From Ailanthus altissimus (Eukaryota; Streptophyta; Magnoliopsida; Sapindales; Simaroubaceae), in contig OX327693.1 of the NCBI GenBank assembly GCA_946807835.1, positions 1,195,501 through 1,259,500 of the forward strand: 64,000 nucleotides of DNA, read 5' to 3'. The position numbers were made by a program, and so were the translations under genes. How positions within the stretch are numbered: the first letter of the stretch is position 1; each line of letters begins with the position of its first letter. The notes beneath the pieces were generated by a model that saw only the letters and a program-made list of their open reading frames with translations, did no database searches and had not been told where the DNA came from. Shown here piece after piece: positions 36,230 through 49,216 of the stretch.

Positions 36230-39200
36230 ATGACTCCGTCTTATGCTGAACTTCATAATATGTTTAAGACTGTTAAAGAAGACATGAATAAGGCAGGATT
36301 GTCCATGTTTATCTTTTGTTTATAGGGCTTCTGAGAAGGCTCAAAGAAAAAAAAAAAAGAAAGTAAGGCAGATACTCATGATTTTTCCTCAAAGGCGACC
36401 TATATCTAAACTACAAAAGAAAGATATAGGAAAGTGTTTCTACTGTAGCAAGGAAGGACATTGGAAGAGACATTGCTAGAGATGCTTTGCCTTAGTAAAG
36501 AAGACTCTCTCAGGTATGTATTTACCTATTATTAACATTTCTTTAGCATGTGATACTAATTCTGACTGAGTATTAGATATTGTTTGTCATTCTCATATCT
36601 GTAATATGTTACAGGGTTTGAGGAAAGTTAGACTGTTGTAGTTAGGAGAGATTTAACTTTGTGTTGAAAATTGAGATTTTCTTTAGGTTGAGGATGTAAG
36701 ACATTTTGATTTACATCTTTCATGTAATAGAATTATAGTGTTGTATAATTGTCTTTATGTACCTAGTATTTTGAGATGAATAATATCCCTTTCTGTACTT
36801 GACAGTGAGGGTTATCATATGTATATACAAAATCGTTCCTTATGCTTATATGGTATGCATAATATTTTAATAGTTGATTATCAATTAATTAATGATCATT
36901 ATGTATTATATGCAAAACAAAATGTCATGAATGTACTAGTAAACACAACTAATAGTTTGGGAACTTTAAAATAAAATAGAATTATGGCATATGAGATTGG
37001 GTCATATAAGCATTAGATGCCTATCCTGTCTGGTTAAGAATGGTTAAATATTTAATTTGATAATAGTACCTTATCTAATTTGTGAATTATGAATTTAAAG
37101 AAAAATGACCAAATCTCTTTTTATTAGTGTTAGACACCGTGTCACTAATTTATTAGAACTTATATATAGTGATGTATGTGGTCTAATGAATCATGCTACT
37201 ATAGGTAGATTTTAATACTTTTGTAACCTTTATCGATGATTTGTCATATATAGTTATGTGTTTTTTTAGACACAAGTCTAAAACCTTTAAGAAGTACAAA
37301 GAATTTAGACTTGAAGTAGAGAAACAAATCGATATGTATGTCAAATTCCTTCGATCAGATCAAAATGATGAATACATAGGCAGTGATTTTTTGAATTATT
37401 TAAAAGAGAATAAAATTCTCGCTTAGTAAAGTCCTACAGCTACTTTACAACACAATAGTGTTTCGAAAAAGAGGAATTAGACTCTATTAGATATAGTTTG
37501 ATCAATGCTGAGTTTCACCGATCTCCCTGAATATCTTTAATGCTATTCTCTATAAACTACTGTTCATATATTGAACAGAGTTTCGTTTAAAGCCGTTCCC
37601 TCCACTCCCTATGGGATATGGACTAGAAGAAATCTAAGTCTTGAATATCTTAAGATTTGAAGCTGTCTTGCTTATGTAAGAGCTATACAATAGGACAAAC
37701 TTGCACTTAAGGGGTACAAGTATCGATTTATCAGTTATTTTATGAATTCAATGGGATGCCAGTTCTATGATCCCAAGGAACGAAATGTGTTTGTTGCTCG
37801 AATACCACTTTTCTAGAGAAATAGTTTCTCATGGATCATGGAGATTATAAGAAGATTGATCTTGATGAAGTCAATCAAAATAAACCAGAGATGGAACTAT
37901 AAGCTCAATCAAGCAAATTACCTTTTACACACCATCTACGTAGGTCCCAAAGATTATAAAGGCAACCTAAAAGGTATGGTATGATACCTGAAGGTACCTT
38001 TGAGTTTTTTTTAGTTGAAGAAAATGATCCTTTAACTTATAGAGAGGCAATATTAGATATTGATAAGGAAAAATGGCAAGATGCCATGAAATTCAAAATT
38101 GACTATATGTATCAAAACCAAGTCTGGGACTTTGTTAAGCTTTTCCAAGGAATAGTTCATAATGGTTATAAATGAGTTTACAAGTGAAAGCATGAGCCCG
38201 ATGGGAAGGTGGAAACCTTTAAGGCTCATCTGGTAGTAAAAAGTTTTACTTGAATAATTTGTGATCGATTTTGATGAAACCTTTGTATCAGTTGCGATGC
38301 TTAAGTCAATCAGGATATTATTGGCAATTGTTGTATACTATGACTTTAAAATTTAGTAGATGAATGTAAAGACGATGTTCTGAAATGAATATCTTAAGGA
38401 AGAGATATTCATGGAATAGCCTAAAAATTTTACATCTAACATTTCTTATAGTCTTGAATGCAAATTGAAAAAGTCCATTTATGGACTTAAGTAAACTTTT
38501 TAAAGCTAAAATCTTTATTTTGAAGAGGTAATCATAGGGTCTGGTTTCATAAAAAATAAAGATGAGGCATATGTGTATAAAAAGGTCAGCATAAGCATAA
38601 TTGTCTTCTAATTCTCTATATAAATGACATACTGATAATTAAAAATGATATTGGTATGTTATCATCAGTAAATTATTACTTAATTAAGAATATCTTTATG
38701 AAAGATTTGGGAGAGGCCTCTTATATACTGGGTATAAAGCTTTATAGAGATAGAGTTAGAAGGTTGTAAGACTCTCTCAATCTTTGTATATTGATAGTGT
38801 CTTGAAAAAATACAGTTTTAGTAATTATAAGACATTTAATATACCGTTTAGACATGGTATTCATTTTTCAAGGAAGATGTGTCATCAAAAGGAAGATAAA
38901 AGGGTTAGAATGTCTAACATACCTTATGCATTGGTTGTTGGAAGCTTGATGGATGCTATGATGTGTGTGAAACCTAATATCTGTATGGCTACAAGTGTTA
39001 TAAGCCAGTACCAGTCTGATCCAGGTGACAGTTATTGGATAGCAGTCAAACATTTCTTTAAATACCTTAAGGGTAAAAAGGAAAAGTTTATCATATATGG
39101 AGAAAATGACTTACAGGTAAGAGGATACATTGATTTAGACTTCTAGTCTGATCTGGATGATAGAAATTTTGCATCTAGATATATGTTTATTCTCAATGGT

Positions 39201-39563
39201 GTCGCCGTTGATTCTACTACATAGGCATAATATATTGTAGCTTCAAAAACAGCAAAAGTAGTGGTGTGGATAAAAAAGTTTGTCACAAAACTCGGTATTG
39301 TTTTAAGTTCTGTGGATCATATCTCATTATATTGCAATAATAACGGGGCCATTGCACAAGCGAAAGAGTCAAGAGCTCACCAGGGATTTAAACATGTGGA
39401 GAGAAAATACCACATTGTTAGAGAGATCTTGACTAGAGAAGATGTTGTATTTTATAGAGCTGATTATATAAATAATATAGCAGACTCACTCACTAAGAAT
39501 TTAACTCTAAAGATGCTTGAGAAACATATGGAGTCGTTAGGTATTAGATACCACTACGAATGA
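36230..39563 (+). pseudogene. Plus-strand copia gag-pol fragment nested in the old copia
   Basis: Order of readable parts: gag end (YAELHNMFKTVKEDMNKAG), zinc knuckle CFYCSKEGHWKRHC (36435-36476, CX2CX4HX4C) followed at once by a stop, pre-integrase and integrase remnants (LLELIYSDVCG near 37150), RT remnants (EKWQDAMKFKIDYMYQNQVW; LYINDILIIKND) and RNase H up to 39563 (HVERKYHIVREIL, NIADSLTKNLT). The start is truncated inside gag: there is no 5' LTR or PBS before it. It is a different copia lineage from its host and from the gag-only family, and all reading frames are broken. Confidence 0.87.
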
Positions 39564-41520
39564 CACTATAGCAAGTGACAGTTGTTGGAATTTGTGCTCA
39601 TATGCCATCTCAATTTTGAATGAATATTGTATTTTTATACTTATGCAATAAATAAATATTTCATTAAATCACTAATTATTTCTTATAAGGTAAGATGCTT
39701 GTAATATTTCGAACATTGTATTTATCTAAAAGAGTTCAAATCGAGTTTAAAGAGTTAGAACCTTGTCTGAAATAGGATAAAGACATGATAATATACTAAC
39801 AATGACATAATTGTAAAGAGTTACAAGCGTTGTTAAAAAATATCATTCAGTGAGGACTGGATACTAAACAAGACTTAATGAAGACCTCCATTAGATATCT
39901 TATAAAATTGTCAATAGAAGGTCTTCTCGAGTTGAGTAGTATTCGTGGTCTTTTGATCTGAGCACTACAGTGGGCTTGTATGTGATCCACCATATTTAGG
40001 TTCCACTTATGTGAGAGACCTTTTATAGTCTGACTGTTGTGTTTGATATGATGCTTATAGATTCTGGTGTGTGTAGATATGAAAAAGCTTATATAAGTGA
40101 GTCAAATATCTAAATGCTCTAAAATTGTATTTCAGAAAGTCTTATGGTCAAAGTATTAAACCCACAAAAGAGTTTCTTGTAGTCTAAACAATATCGAAAA
40201 AGTAATTAGTGGATATTGATTATCCGAATACGAATCAAAGAGATAAGTTTATGATTGAACAATAGGGGACTTGACAGTGTTGATCTATGTCTCTGCTATT
40301 CTAGTGTGTATATATATATGACAGAAGAATTGTACGAATATGGATCAACCTCAACTTGTATAGTTTAATTCGCCATTTTATATTATCCATAACATGTGTA
40401 GGGAGGCATCGGTTATGAACTTACAAAATATTACGTGAGACAAAATAGATGTGAACTTATGGACTCTCAATATATGAAATGTACTCGTTAAGCACATGGG
40501 TAGCGCACCGGATGAAATTATTCGATCTAAGAAGTTTTTAAAAAATATGAATTTATTTCAAGATCTTTCAGGGAATAGTTAAAATTTAAGTGTTAAACCT
40601 AATATTGTACCAAGTAAGACTTAACAATTTTATCTACTTAGCATATGTCTCAAATTATGCCAATAATTTATATGAGTATTAAATTGAGTATTGATAGATA
40701 AAATTTTAAAATAATTATTATTTCATTATATATTTCATTCAATTATTTATTTATTTCAAAGCCTCCTACTAATTTATTAAGTACTAAATGTAGCATTAAT
40801 AAATATATTTAATAAATATTTTATTTAAAGAATATAAAATTCGGCCTAACTTAATAAGAATCATGCTTTTCTATTAAACAATTCGACCATTTTGTATATT
40901 ACATTAAATTAATTCATTTAAACCATTTGCCATCACTTGTTAATTTAAAATTAATTCATTAAATTACATTCAATTTTGAAGCAAAAGGTGGCAATAGATT
41001 TGAACAACGTTGGTCACTTGTTAATTTAAAATTCAGCCAGTAAAATAAAAGCCACCAATTTACCTTTTAGATAGTCACTAAAAAAAGCACAATATTCAGC
41101 ATTATTTCAGGCTAATAAATGTGGCTTTCGCATACTTAAGCTGCTAGACACCAATTGATTTATTATTGGTTAAATTGGTGGCACCAAACGCTATATAATG
41201 GTTGAGAGTGAGATGGTAAATTTAATTTGAATTGCTTTTGTTTTAAAAAAATTAAAGAGTTAACTTTAAGGTTCAAGAGACAAATAAATGAGAAGAAAGT
41301 GTTATTTTTAATATTTTAAAAAAGTGAAGTTACAAATTTAATTTGAGAAAGTTCATCACCACTACAATTAGATTTGTTCAAAATATAGTTTAAAAATAAA
41401 TTTTTAATCTCATTAATATAATATAATAAAATAATATAATATTATTTTTTTGTAGCAATGCATACAAGCAGATTAAGCTTTTTAGTGAAAAGGTCGATGC
41501 TATTTTTCTTTTTTTTATCT
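39564..41520. other. Probable 3' LTR of the nested plus copia and unassigned DNA
   Basis: TGTTGGAATTTG at 39583, 20 bp after the RNase H stop, is a likely 3' LTR start. I cannot find its other end, because no second copy is present. From about 40600 to 41520 the DNA is AT-rich and unassigned. No gene. Confidence 0.4.
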
Positions 41521-42613
41521 ATTGACTATGGAATGAATGTTTTGGGTGAATCAAGATAGAGATACATGTATGGGTGGTAAGGAAATGGGATGGTTGATAG
41601 GTCAAGGAAAGGGTCGGAGGTTCGGGGGATAAGGGTCGGATATTCGTGCAACTGGTAGGGATTTCTGTTTATTCAGGCAGGCGTCTAACTAATAAGACAT
41701 AAACATTTGGGTCGAGAACAAATTAGATGAACGAGGATGAAAGCGAGTACCCGACAAAGACATAAGGTTAAAAGTGAGAAGCGAGTTTATGATCGGAGCA
41801 TAGTCAAATCCAAGGATAACAGAGAGAACAACAAACACAAAGTTTGGAGTAGTTAGGTGGAGTGTGGAGAAGTAAAGCATACAGAGACTCAAAGTTAAGA
41901 GTTGGATTAGGCATGAGATAAATATGATAGATACTAGTAGCAAAGTATTATTCCAAAAGGAAATAACACGAAAGGCATGACCAAGAAGAGAAAGATTAGT
42001 TTCAACAATGTAACGATGACAATGTTCAGCGTAACCATAATGTTCGGACGTGTGAGGTGGTGTTGTGAGATGGGTGATACTCTTAGTAGCAAGGAAAGAG
42101 TCAAAGGCTCGATATTCAGTACCAATATCAGAGTAAAGGGTGACAACTTTTCGTTTAAATTTTTTTTCAACCAATGGTTTGAAGTGGATAAAATATTATA
42201 GACATGAGATTTATGTTTGAGTGAATAGTACCAAATATATTTAGCGTAGTAGTCAACAAAGATAGCATATAGTATTTGAAGTCATCATAGGAGTGGACTA
42301 GTGAGGTCCACACATCAGAAAAAATAGTTTTGAGCGATTGAGAAAAGGAAATGAAAGATACAGAAATAGGAAATTTATGACCTTTTATTGCATGAATAAA
42401 CATTATAGTTAAGATTTGAAAAATAATAGACTCAAAAATTATAAATGAAACTGGGAAAGAATGTGTTTAAGAATTGAAAAGCAGGGAGTCTTAATCTATG
42501 ATGCATCTCGGACAAAGTCTTCTTTAACACTTAAAAAAACAATTAAAGGAGAAGATGTAGAAGAACGTGGCCATAGATGCCATTCTTAGCTTATATTTAA
42601 AGTAAATGTGCCC
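41521..42613 (-). pseudogene. Integrase of the old copia element
   Basis: Read on the minus strand: pre-integrase SILKHILSQFH, then integrase FSDVWTSLVHSYDDFKYY, VVTLYSDIGTEYRAF, THLTTPPHTSEHYGYAEHCHR and SLLGHAFRVISFW. Metal-binding residues of the DDE core can be recognised, but frameshifts and stops split it. The pre-integrase part continues on the far side of the gag-only insertion. Confidence 0.86.
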
Positions 42614-43445
42614 TTGGAAAATTGGTGGTTCAATAATTTTAGTTGGCTAAGAATTGAGATGAATATTAAAGTGAAGAGTTATAAGAAGTCTAGAACGTAT
42701 GGGATATGTATAAAAAAGTTTAGGACGTGTGGGACACAAAAGGGGAAGTGAAACGGGACTCAAAGACGCGAAGGGAGCAAGAAAACGCGGATAGCTATAG
42801 GGCTTAGCGCCGCGGCGCCCAGGACAGTAACCCAGCATCGCAGCGCTGGGCGCAATTTTGTCCAGCGCTGCAGCGCCCAAGGACGAGCGCCACAGTGTTA
42901 GAACGCGTGGAAAAGTCCGTTTTGATTCGGGATTTCGAGTTTTGGGAAGTTTTGGACTTTCAAAACAAGTGGACTCTTACTCCGACAAGAAATAGGGTTA
43001 ATAGGCACGAAATACACTCTATATAAACACTTGTAAACCCTTGATTTCATATCAAGCATTGAGAGAGGGGAAGAACTGGGTAGACACTAAGTGCTTGTGT
43101 GTGCTAGGGTGGAACCGTTGTTTGGGTAATCATTGTTCGTGGTAGAGCAAGGGTTCACTAAACGTTTAGGTCCTTTTGAGGGTTCTTCATATTATGTTTC
43201 CTTGTAAAATCTCTAGGGAGTTATAATAAGAGAGGCTAAGATCCTTGGATCTACCGTGGACGTAGGCGATTGGCCGAACCACGTAGATTGTGTTGTGCTC
43301 TTTTATTTTCTGCTTTGAATTCTTGTTGGTTTTGCTTAATTGACAGGTTATTCGGCTGGCAAGGAGGTTAGAGTTCTAGGCTGAATCTTGGATTCTTCGC
43401 TTCAACATAACCTCAAGAGGGAGAAGGGCGTTACCTCACTCAACA
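42614..43445 (+). repeat. 5' LTR of gag-only copy 2
   Basis: 832 bp, from TTGGAAAATTGGTGG to CACTCAACA. The GC-rich core is at 42800-42900. It is shorter than the 3' copy mainly through a ~30-bp gap in that core and a gap near 43062. Confidence 0.9.
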
Positions 43446-43448
43446 AAC

Positions 43449-43460
43449 TGGTATCAGAGT
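43449..43460 (+). other. Primer binding site of gag-only copy 2
   Basis: TGGTATCAGAGT, three bases after the LTR; initiator tRNA-Met type with one terminal mismatch. Confidence 0.9.
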
Positions 43461-43497
43461 TAGAGGTTCGATAATACACATCTGGGGTATTTAAACC

Positions 43498-44841
43498 ATG
43501 GCTACAATCAAGCAAGAAATAGATATATTCAATGGGATGAATGACTTCAATCTTTGGAGGAAGAAGGTTAGAGCTCTACTAGTGAAGGAAGGGCTAGACT
43601 CAACTTTGGAGGAGGCCAGCTACTCAACTAGCGATGAGGCGACAACCTCAAAGTTCGGGCAGAAAGATTGGGACACGATTTAGAAAAAGGCTCACAGCAC
43701 CTTATTCCTGGCGTTAAACGACGAAGTATTAAGGGAAGTTGGTGATGAAGAAACCGCTTTTGGGCTATGGAAAAGACTCGAGGCATTGTACACGAAGAAG
43801 TCTCTTACAAATAGACTTCTTGTGAAAAAGAAACTACATCAGCTGACAATGCACGAGAGAACTTCATTGAGAGCTCACATTGACGAGTTCAACAAGATCG
43901 TCATAAATCTTGAGCAACTAGGCATCAAGACTGAGGATGAAGACAAGACCATTATTCTGTTAAGTTCGTTGCCGAAGAGCTATAAAAGTTTTGTGGATAT
44001 GCTGCTGTATAGAAATGAGTCTTTAACGATGAATGATGTCAAGGCATCATTGAACTCAAAAGAATTGACAAAGAGATCGGAGTCCGAGAATGGAGCAGTT
44101 TTGCTTGCACAAGGAAGGAAGAGCAACTAATCAAGGAGGAGATCCAAGAAGTGTTTCCTTTGTAATAAGGAAGGGCACTTTGTGAAGGATTATCCGAAAT
44201 CAAAAGGCCAAGGAGGGTGGGCTGTAATTGGTACTGAAGAAGATACCGAAGTTGTAGACACATTGGTAGCCTCAAGGGAAAAGTACGCTAGCAAATGGAT
44301 ACTAGATTTGGGGTACAGCGTCCATACGTGTCCTGACAGATCGATGTTTACCAACTATAAAGCCAAGAGAGGTAAAGCTCTAATAGGAAATGACATGACG
44401 TGTGAGATCATGGGAGTTGGTGATATAAGGTTGAGGATGCAAGGTGGAGAAACTAGGGACTTACATGGTGTGAGGCATGTTCCTAAATTAAGGAGGAACT
44501 TGATATCCCTAGACAAGCTCGATGAGGAAGGGTATTCGGTTAGAGCGAGAAAAGAAAAACTAAGGGTAGAAAAAGAACCTATAGGGTTTGAGGGTGAGAA
44601 GCACAATGGGGAGCTCTATGTGCTTACTAGGATGGTCATGAGTGGCCCAACGCACGGTGTTGGGGTAATGCAGACTAGTAGGCGACATCCAAACCGTGCT
44701 CACCGAGGTGATGAGGGTCGGAAAGGAGTGCAACGCATCCATACCCTATGCAAGGTGCACGAATGCCTTTGGAGACCGAAGTCACTAGCCCAGGGAAAGT
44801 TAAGTCTTGGTGGAGACTTAATTGGACTCAACTCTAGGTGA
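43498..44841 (+). pseudogene. Gag and partial protease of gag-only copy 2
   Basis: One continuous frame is interrupted only by two stops (43681-43683 and 44128-44130), both explicable as single C-to-T changes. Gag starts MATIKQEIDIFNGMNDFNLW and contains the UBN2-type core (LHQLTMHERTSLRAHIDEFN). The zinc knuckle reads CFLCNKEGHFVKDY: its last Cys is Tyr (44191-44193). The protease site reads D-L-G instead of D-S-G (44305-44313), again a single-base change. The protease ends near GELYVLTRMVMSG. After that comes a ~65-residue tail (TSRRHPNRAHRGDEG, CKVHECLWRPKSLAQGK) that matches no pol domain I know and is shared with copy 1. Confidence 0.88.
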
Positions 44842-44900
44842 TAGAGTATTGGTGTGGATCAAATCTTGAAGCTTTCTTATTTGGAAGATTTTGAATCAAG

Positions 44901-44907
44901 GAAGGGT
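44901..44907 (+). other. Polypurine tract of gag-only copy 2
   Basis: GAAGGGT immediately before TTGTTGG of the 3' LTR. The same tract precedes the 3' LTR of copy 1 on the minus strand. Confidence 0.7.
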
Positions 44908-44908
44908 T

Positions 44909-45777
44909 TGTTGGAAAATTAGTGATTCAACAATCTTGGTTGGCCAAGAATTGAGATGAATACCAAAGTGAAGAGTTACAAGAAGTCTAGAACGTGTGGG
45001 ATACGTATGGAGAAGTCTAGGACGTGTGGGACACGAAGGGGGAAACGAAACAGGACTCAAAGACGCGAAGGGAGCAAGAAAACGTGGATAGCTACAGGGC
45101 TCAGCGCCGCGGCTCCAATGTCTCGGTGCCGCGGCGCCCAGGACAGTAACCCAGCGTCGCAGCGCTGGGCGCAATTTTGTCTAGCGCTGCAATGCCCAAG
45201 GACAAGCGCCACAGTGCTAGAACGCGTGGAAAAGTCCATTTTGGTTCGAGATTTCGAGTTTTGAAAAGTTTTGGACTTCCAAAACAAGTGGACTCTTACT
45301 CCAACAAGGAATATGGTTAATAGGCACGAAATACACTTTATATAAACACTTGTAAACCCTTGATTTCATATCAAGCATTGAGAGAGACTCTAAGAGAGGG
45401 GAAGAACTGGGTAGACACTAAGTGCTTGTATGTGCTAGGGTAGAACCGTTGTTTGGGTAATCATTGTTCGTAGTAGAGCAAGGGTTCACTAAACGTTTAG
45501 GTCCTTTTGAGGGTTCTTTATATTGTGTTTCCTTGTAAAATCTCTAGGGAGTTATAATAAGAGAGGTTAGGATCCTTGGATCCACCGTGGACGTAGGTGA
45601 TTGGCCGAACCACGTAGATTGTGTTGTGATCTTTTATTTTCTGCTTTGAATTCTTGTTGGTTTTGCTTGATTGACAGGTTATTCGCATGCGTAAGGATGT
45701 TAGAGTTCTAGGCTGAATCTTGGGTTCTTCGCTTTAACATAACCTCAAGAGGGAGAAGGGCGTTACCTCCCTCAACA
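44909..45777 (+). repeat. 3' LTR of gag-only copy 2
   Basis: 869 bp, TGTTGGAAAATTAG to CCTCCCTCAACA. It has the full GC-rich core at 45100-45210 and is the best reference copy for the family in this window. Confidence 0.92.
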
Positions 45778-46482
45778 GATCCTTCACATTAAAAGAAAAT
45801 AATAAGAATTCAACTAAAATATGGTCAGTGGAACAAAGTTGAAAGATAGAGATAAGATTTTTATGCATGGTGGGAACACAAAGAATATTATCTAAATTAA
45901 AGACACAAGTGGAAGCAAATATAAAGGTGGAACCAATGTGAGTAATGGAAAGACCAGTGCCATCACCAATCACAATATCATTAGGGCTATCAAATAGCAC
46001 ATAGATGGAGAGGTTGCTTGAGTCAAAAGTGACGTGATGAGAAGCCCTACTATCAAGTAGCCAAGTTTAAGTATCGATAGGTGCAGCGGTGGTGAAATTT
46101 GCTCATGGCTGCCAAGGTGTGGATGTACATGGAGAGTAAGGTCACCATTGTGTTAGAGAACAAGGTGCTTGAGATTGAGTGGCCATATGACTATAAGTAG
46201 GCAACGGCGAAGAGTGTGACCTAAGGTATTACATGCCTGACAATAGTTGAGATAGGGTTGGTAGCTGATCGCAATGTGGATTAGGAGGCTAAAATCCTAC
46301 TACAAAAGGCATGAGACAAGATTATTGTTATGCTTGTAGGTACCACGAAACAAAACAAGCCGCATAAGGTTGGAGTGGCCGGAAGTGAATCAGATGAAGA
46401 GAAACGAGAGTGATGTAAAAAAGCTCCTTGTTAATAAGTTTTTCAAGCAGTTCATCAAAGGAGATCTAGGCATCACAACCAT
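45778..46482 (-). pseudogene. Protease and gag end of the old copia element
   Basis: Minus-strand reading gives TWLLDSRASHHVTFDSSNLS (protease, with DSR in place of DSG), DIVIGDGTGLSITHIGST, then ILCVPTMHKNLISI. Upstream, gag blocks run to 46482, where the solo LTR interrupts it. Stops are present. Confidence 0.84.
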
Positions 46483-48875
46483 TGTAGTAACCAGTATCCA
46501 CGACTGGTAAGAATAAGTATTTATATATGTATAAATATATGTATTTTATTTGTATGTTGGTGATACTTGATTTATATATTGTTATTAGTAGTGTTTGTAT
46601 AGGTTAAGGTGATACTATTAGCATTGGGTTTAATTGCAAGACTTTAGATTTATTTTAGGGACCAAATTGTAATACTTTGAAAGTTTTGGGGGTAAATTCG
46701 TAAATACTAAAAATTAACCACTTAGTATAAAAATACGCTTTTAAAAACCCTAATTCTCTCATTTTGGTCGAGCTACCCATTTTTAGAGAGAGAAGAGAGA
46801 AATAAAGGAGAGAGAAAGAGAAGAAAAAGAAGAAAAAGAAGAAGAAATTGAAATTTTGGATCTTTAGAGGTATATCACAACTAATTATCAATTTATTGGT
46901 GTTAATTAAGTTAATTTCTTTAAGTTTTGATTTCTGGAAATATGTATAATTAAGGATTTGATGTGTATTTCGTTTGATGTTGTGAGAATTGATGATGATC
47001 TATAAGATATCTTGATAAATTATGATGAATTGTGGAATTTCTGCTTGATAGTCTCTTGATCCAGGAATTTTATAAATTTTTTTAATTCGATTCTGGTTTT
47101 GAATTTTGAGTATATGAAATTAGACATGTTTAGGATCATCTGAGACTTTGAATCGACTGAAAATCTCGGAAATTGAATTTGTAGTTAATTTACCAAAATG
47201 ACCCTGGAATTCTGGAAATTTCCTGTGTAAACAGTATGATACAGTGGAAAATACTTTTTGACCTGCTGAATGATCTTTAAAAATTACGAATTTGTGGAAT
47301 ATGATAATTTTATATGTCTAATATGATATACTCGGAATTGAGAATTTGGATCAATGTGGTTGAAGTGTTATGAATTTCTAAAGTGTATCAGCTCATTGTA
47401 GTATTTGATTAACAGATTTTTAAAGTTATGAAATAAAATAGTTTTAAAATACTTTTGGCAGTTATTTGGAAGCCAAATATTTATCATGGACTGAGATATG
47501 TGTCAAGAGTAATTATGTGATAGTTTTATAATTTTTGAGTTAGTATATGATTTTATAAAATTGGGAGATTGAATACTGTTCAGTAAGTATCTTGATCCTG
47601 TCAGGTTAGTAGTTTAGATTCAATGGTGTGTATGGAATGGATTGTGTAGGAATTTTGATATAATATTCATACATAAGAAGGATATATGAGTCAAGGATGG
47701 TATATTCTGATTTTGGAGTAATTGGACATCATTTGATGTATTAGAAAATTTTGTTTAAGTGTAAGTGGTCAGAATGACAGGTTTTGAGAAACCAAGTTTT
47801 TAGACCAATTTGATGTGATAAATGCATTGTGTATAATTTTGTAAGCTATTTAAGTATTTTGTGTGAATTGTGAGGCTTATGAAAGGATTAATCTCCATTG
47901 ATAGGTTAAGGAGATTTAAGCCTTGTAGCTGAAAGTGTTAAGATGTAAGTATACTAGACTTACTACTGGAATCACAATAAACATAATAATTGTTTTGTAT
48001 GATTTTGTAAATGGGGTTAAGAATATGTTTATGATATGTCAAAGTATATTTTGATATGAAATGTGAATATATGTTTATGAATGTGAGCATTGACATTGAG
48101 CATGGACATATATGTGTTTTTGAAAGTGAGCTTTCCAAAATAAGATGCGTTTAACAAAGAAAGCTTTTGAAGTGTAATATGTCCATGAGAAATATTTTGT
48201 AATTTGAGGGTACTTGAACTCACTGTTAACTTAGTAGGCATTTTATGTGATTTGTGGAGCCTTTATGTGTGACCTTTCCTTCGGGATTGGTATATGTTAT
48301 GTGTTCCATATGTAGGGAGGATCCTATTGGTACCTAAAGGAAGTGTGAGTCATCACATTCGTGTGGTGGCGTATTGGTACATGTGAGAGGACTCACCGAT
48401 GATCAGGGTGAGGGTTTGGCTTTTACCTTCGGGCATAAGCGTTATATATGTGTGATTTAAAGACCTCACTTGTACTATTCCTCTCATACGGTATGTCACC
48501 TACGAGTGATATTTGGCTCATTATGTGATATGTGATATGTGATATGTAAGTCCTACTAAGTAGTAGTTGAGTGATGGTATTCCTATTATGTGTTTTGAAA
48601 GAATGTGTAAGCGCTTACATGATATGTGATTTGATAAGATTATGATTTTGATTGATCACAGCATATCATACATATGCATTGTGTACATATATGTATTTAT
48701 ATTTGATATATGAAAAATTAGTATGCTTACTGAGTTTTATACTCATTATAGTTTATGGTGATTTCAGGTAAATAAGGTACATATGTGCTTAGCGGATTTG
48801 GCAAGGCTTCTGCTGTTCCTTGGGTTCCCTAAGTTGTTAGGTTGCTAAGTGTTTCATTTGGGGACACGTGGGATA

Positions 48876-49208
48876 AGATATTTGATTTGTCCATAGTGAA
48901 TAAATACGTATGTATTATTTTATTGTGTGTGGTTGGACTTAGTTTAAGTTTCACCAAGTGTAGTAATGGATTGATTTTAAGTAAGAATTTACAATGAATA
49001 TATTATGGGCTTCCGGTAACAAAGTTGCTACTGGTGACGTAGTAGAGTGTTAATCTCTGAGAAAACTCTGTGTATCTCCGGTTTACTAATTGTCCCAGTC
49101 ATAATTCAATTGCTATAATTCTGAAAGAAATTAAAATGAATGTTAAAGTATTATTGAATGAATGTAAGTGATGTCGTGTGTCAGATCTTTTGGGTCTGGG
49201 GCGTGACA
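48876..49208 (+). repeat. Duplicated LTR end, copy 1
   Basis: 333 bp, nearly identical (about six differences) to 49217-49549, from which it is separated by only eight bases. Confidence 0.93.
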
Positions 49209-49216
49209 GCTTTTAT

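Larger units (their letters stand above)
42614..45777 (+). mobile_element. Gag-only copia-type element (TR-GAG-like), copy 2
   Basis: 3164 bp: 5' LTR 42614-43445, PBS 43449-43460, gag, partial protease, tail, polypurine tract, 3' LTR 44909-45777. Integrase, RT and RNase H are absent. It sits in the minus-strand copia just after the VKD of its protease, and host coding sequence resumes on both sides. The outer two bases of the 5' LTR and the target duplication on that side are missing (left flank TGCCC, right flank GATCC). This copy is much better preserved than copy 1. Confidence 0.9.
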
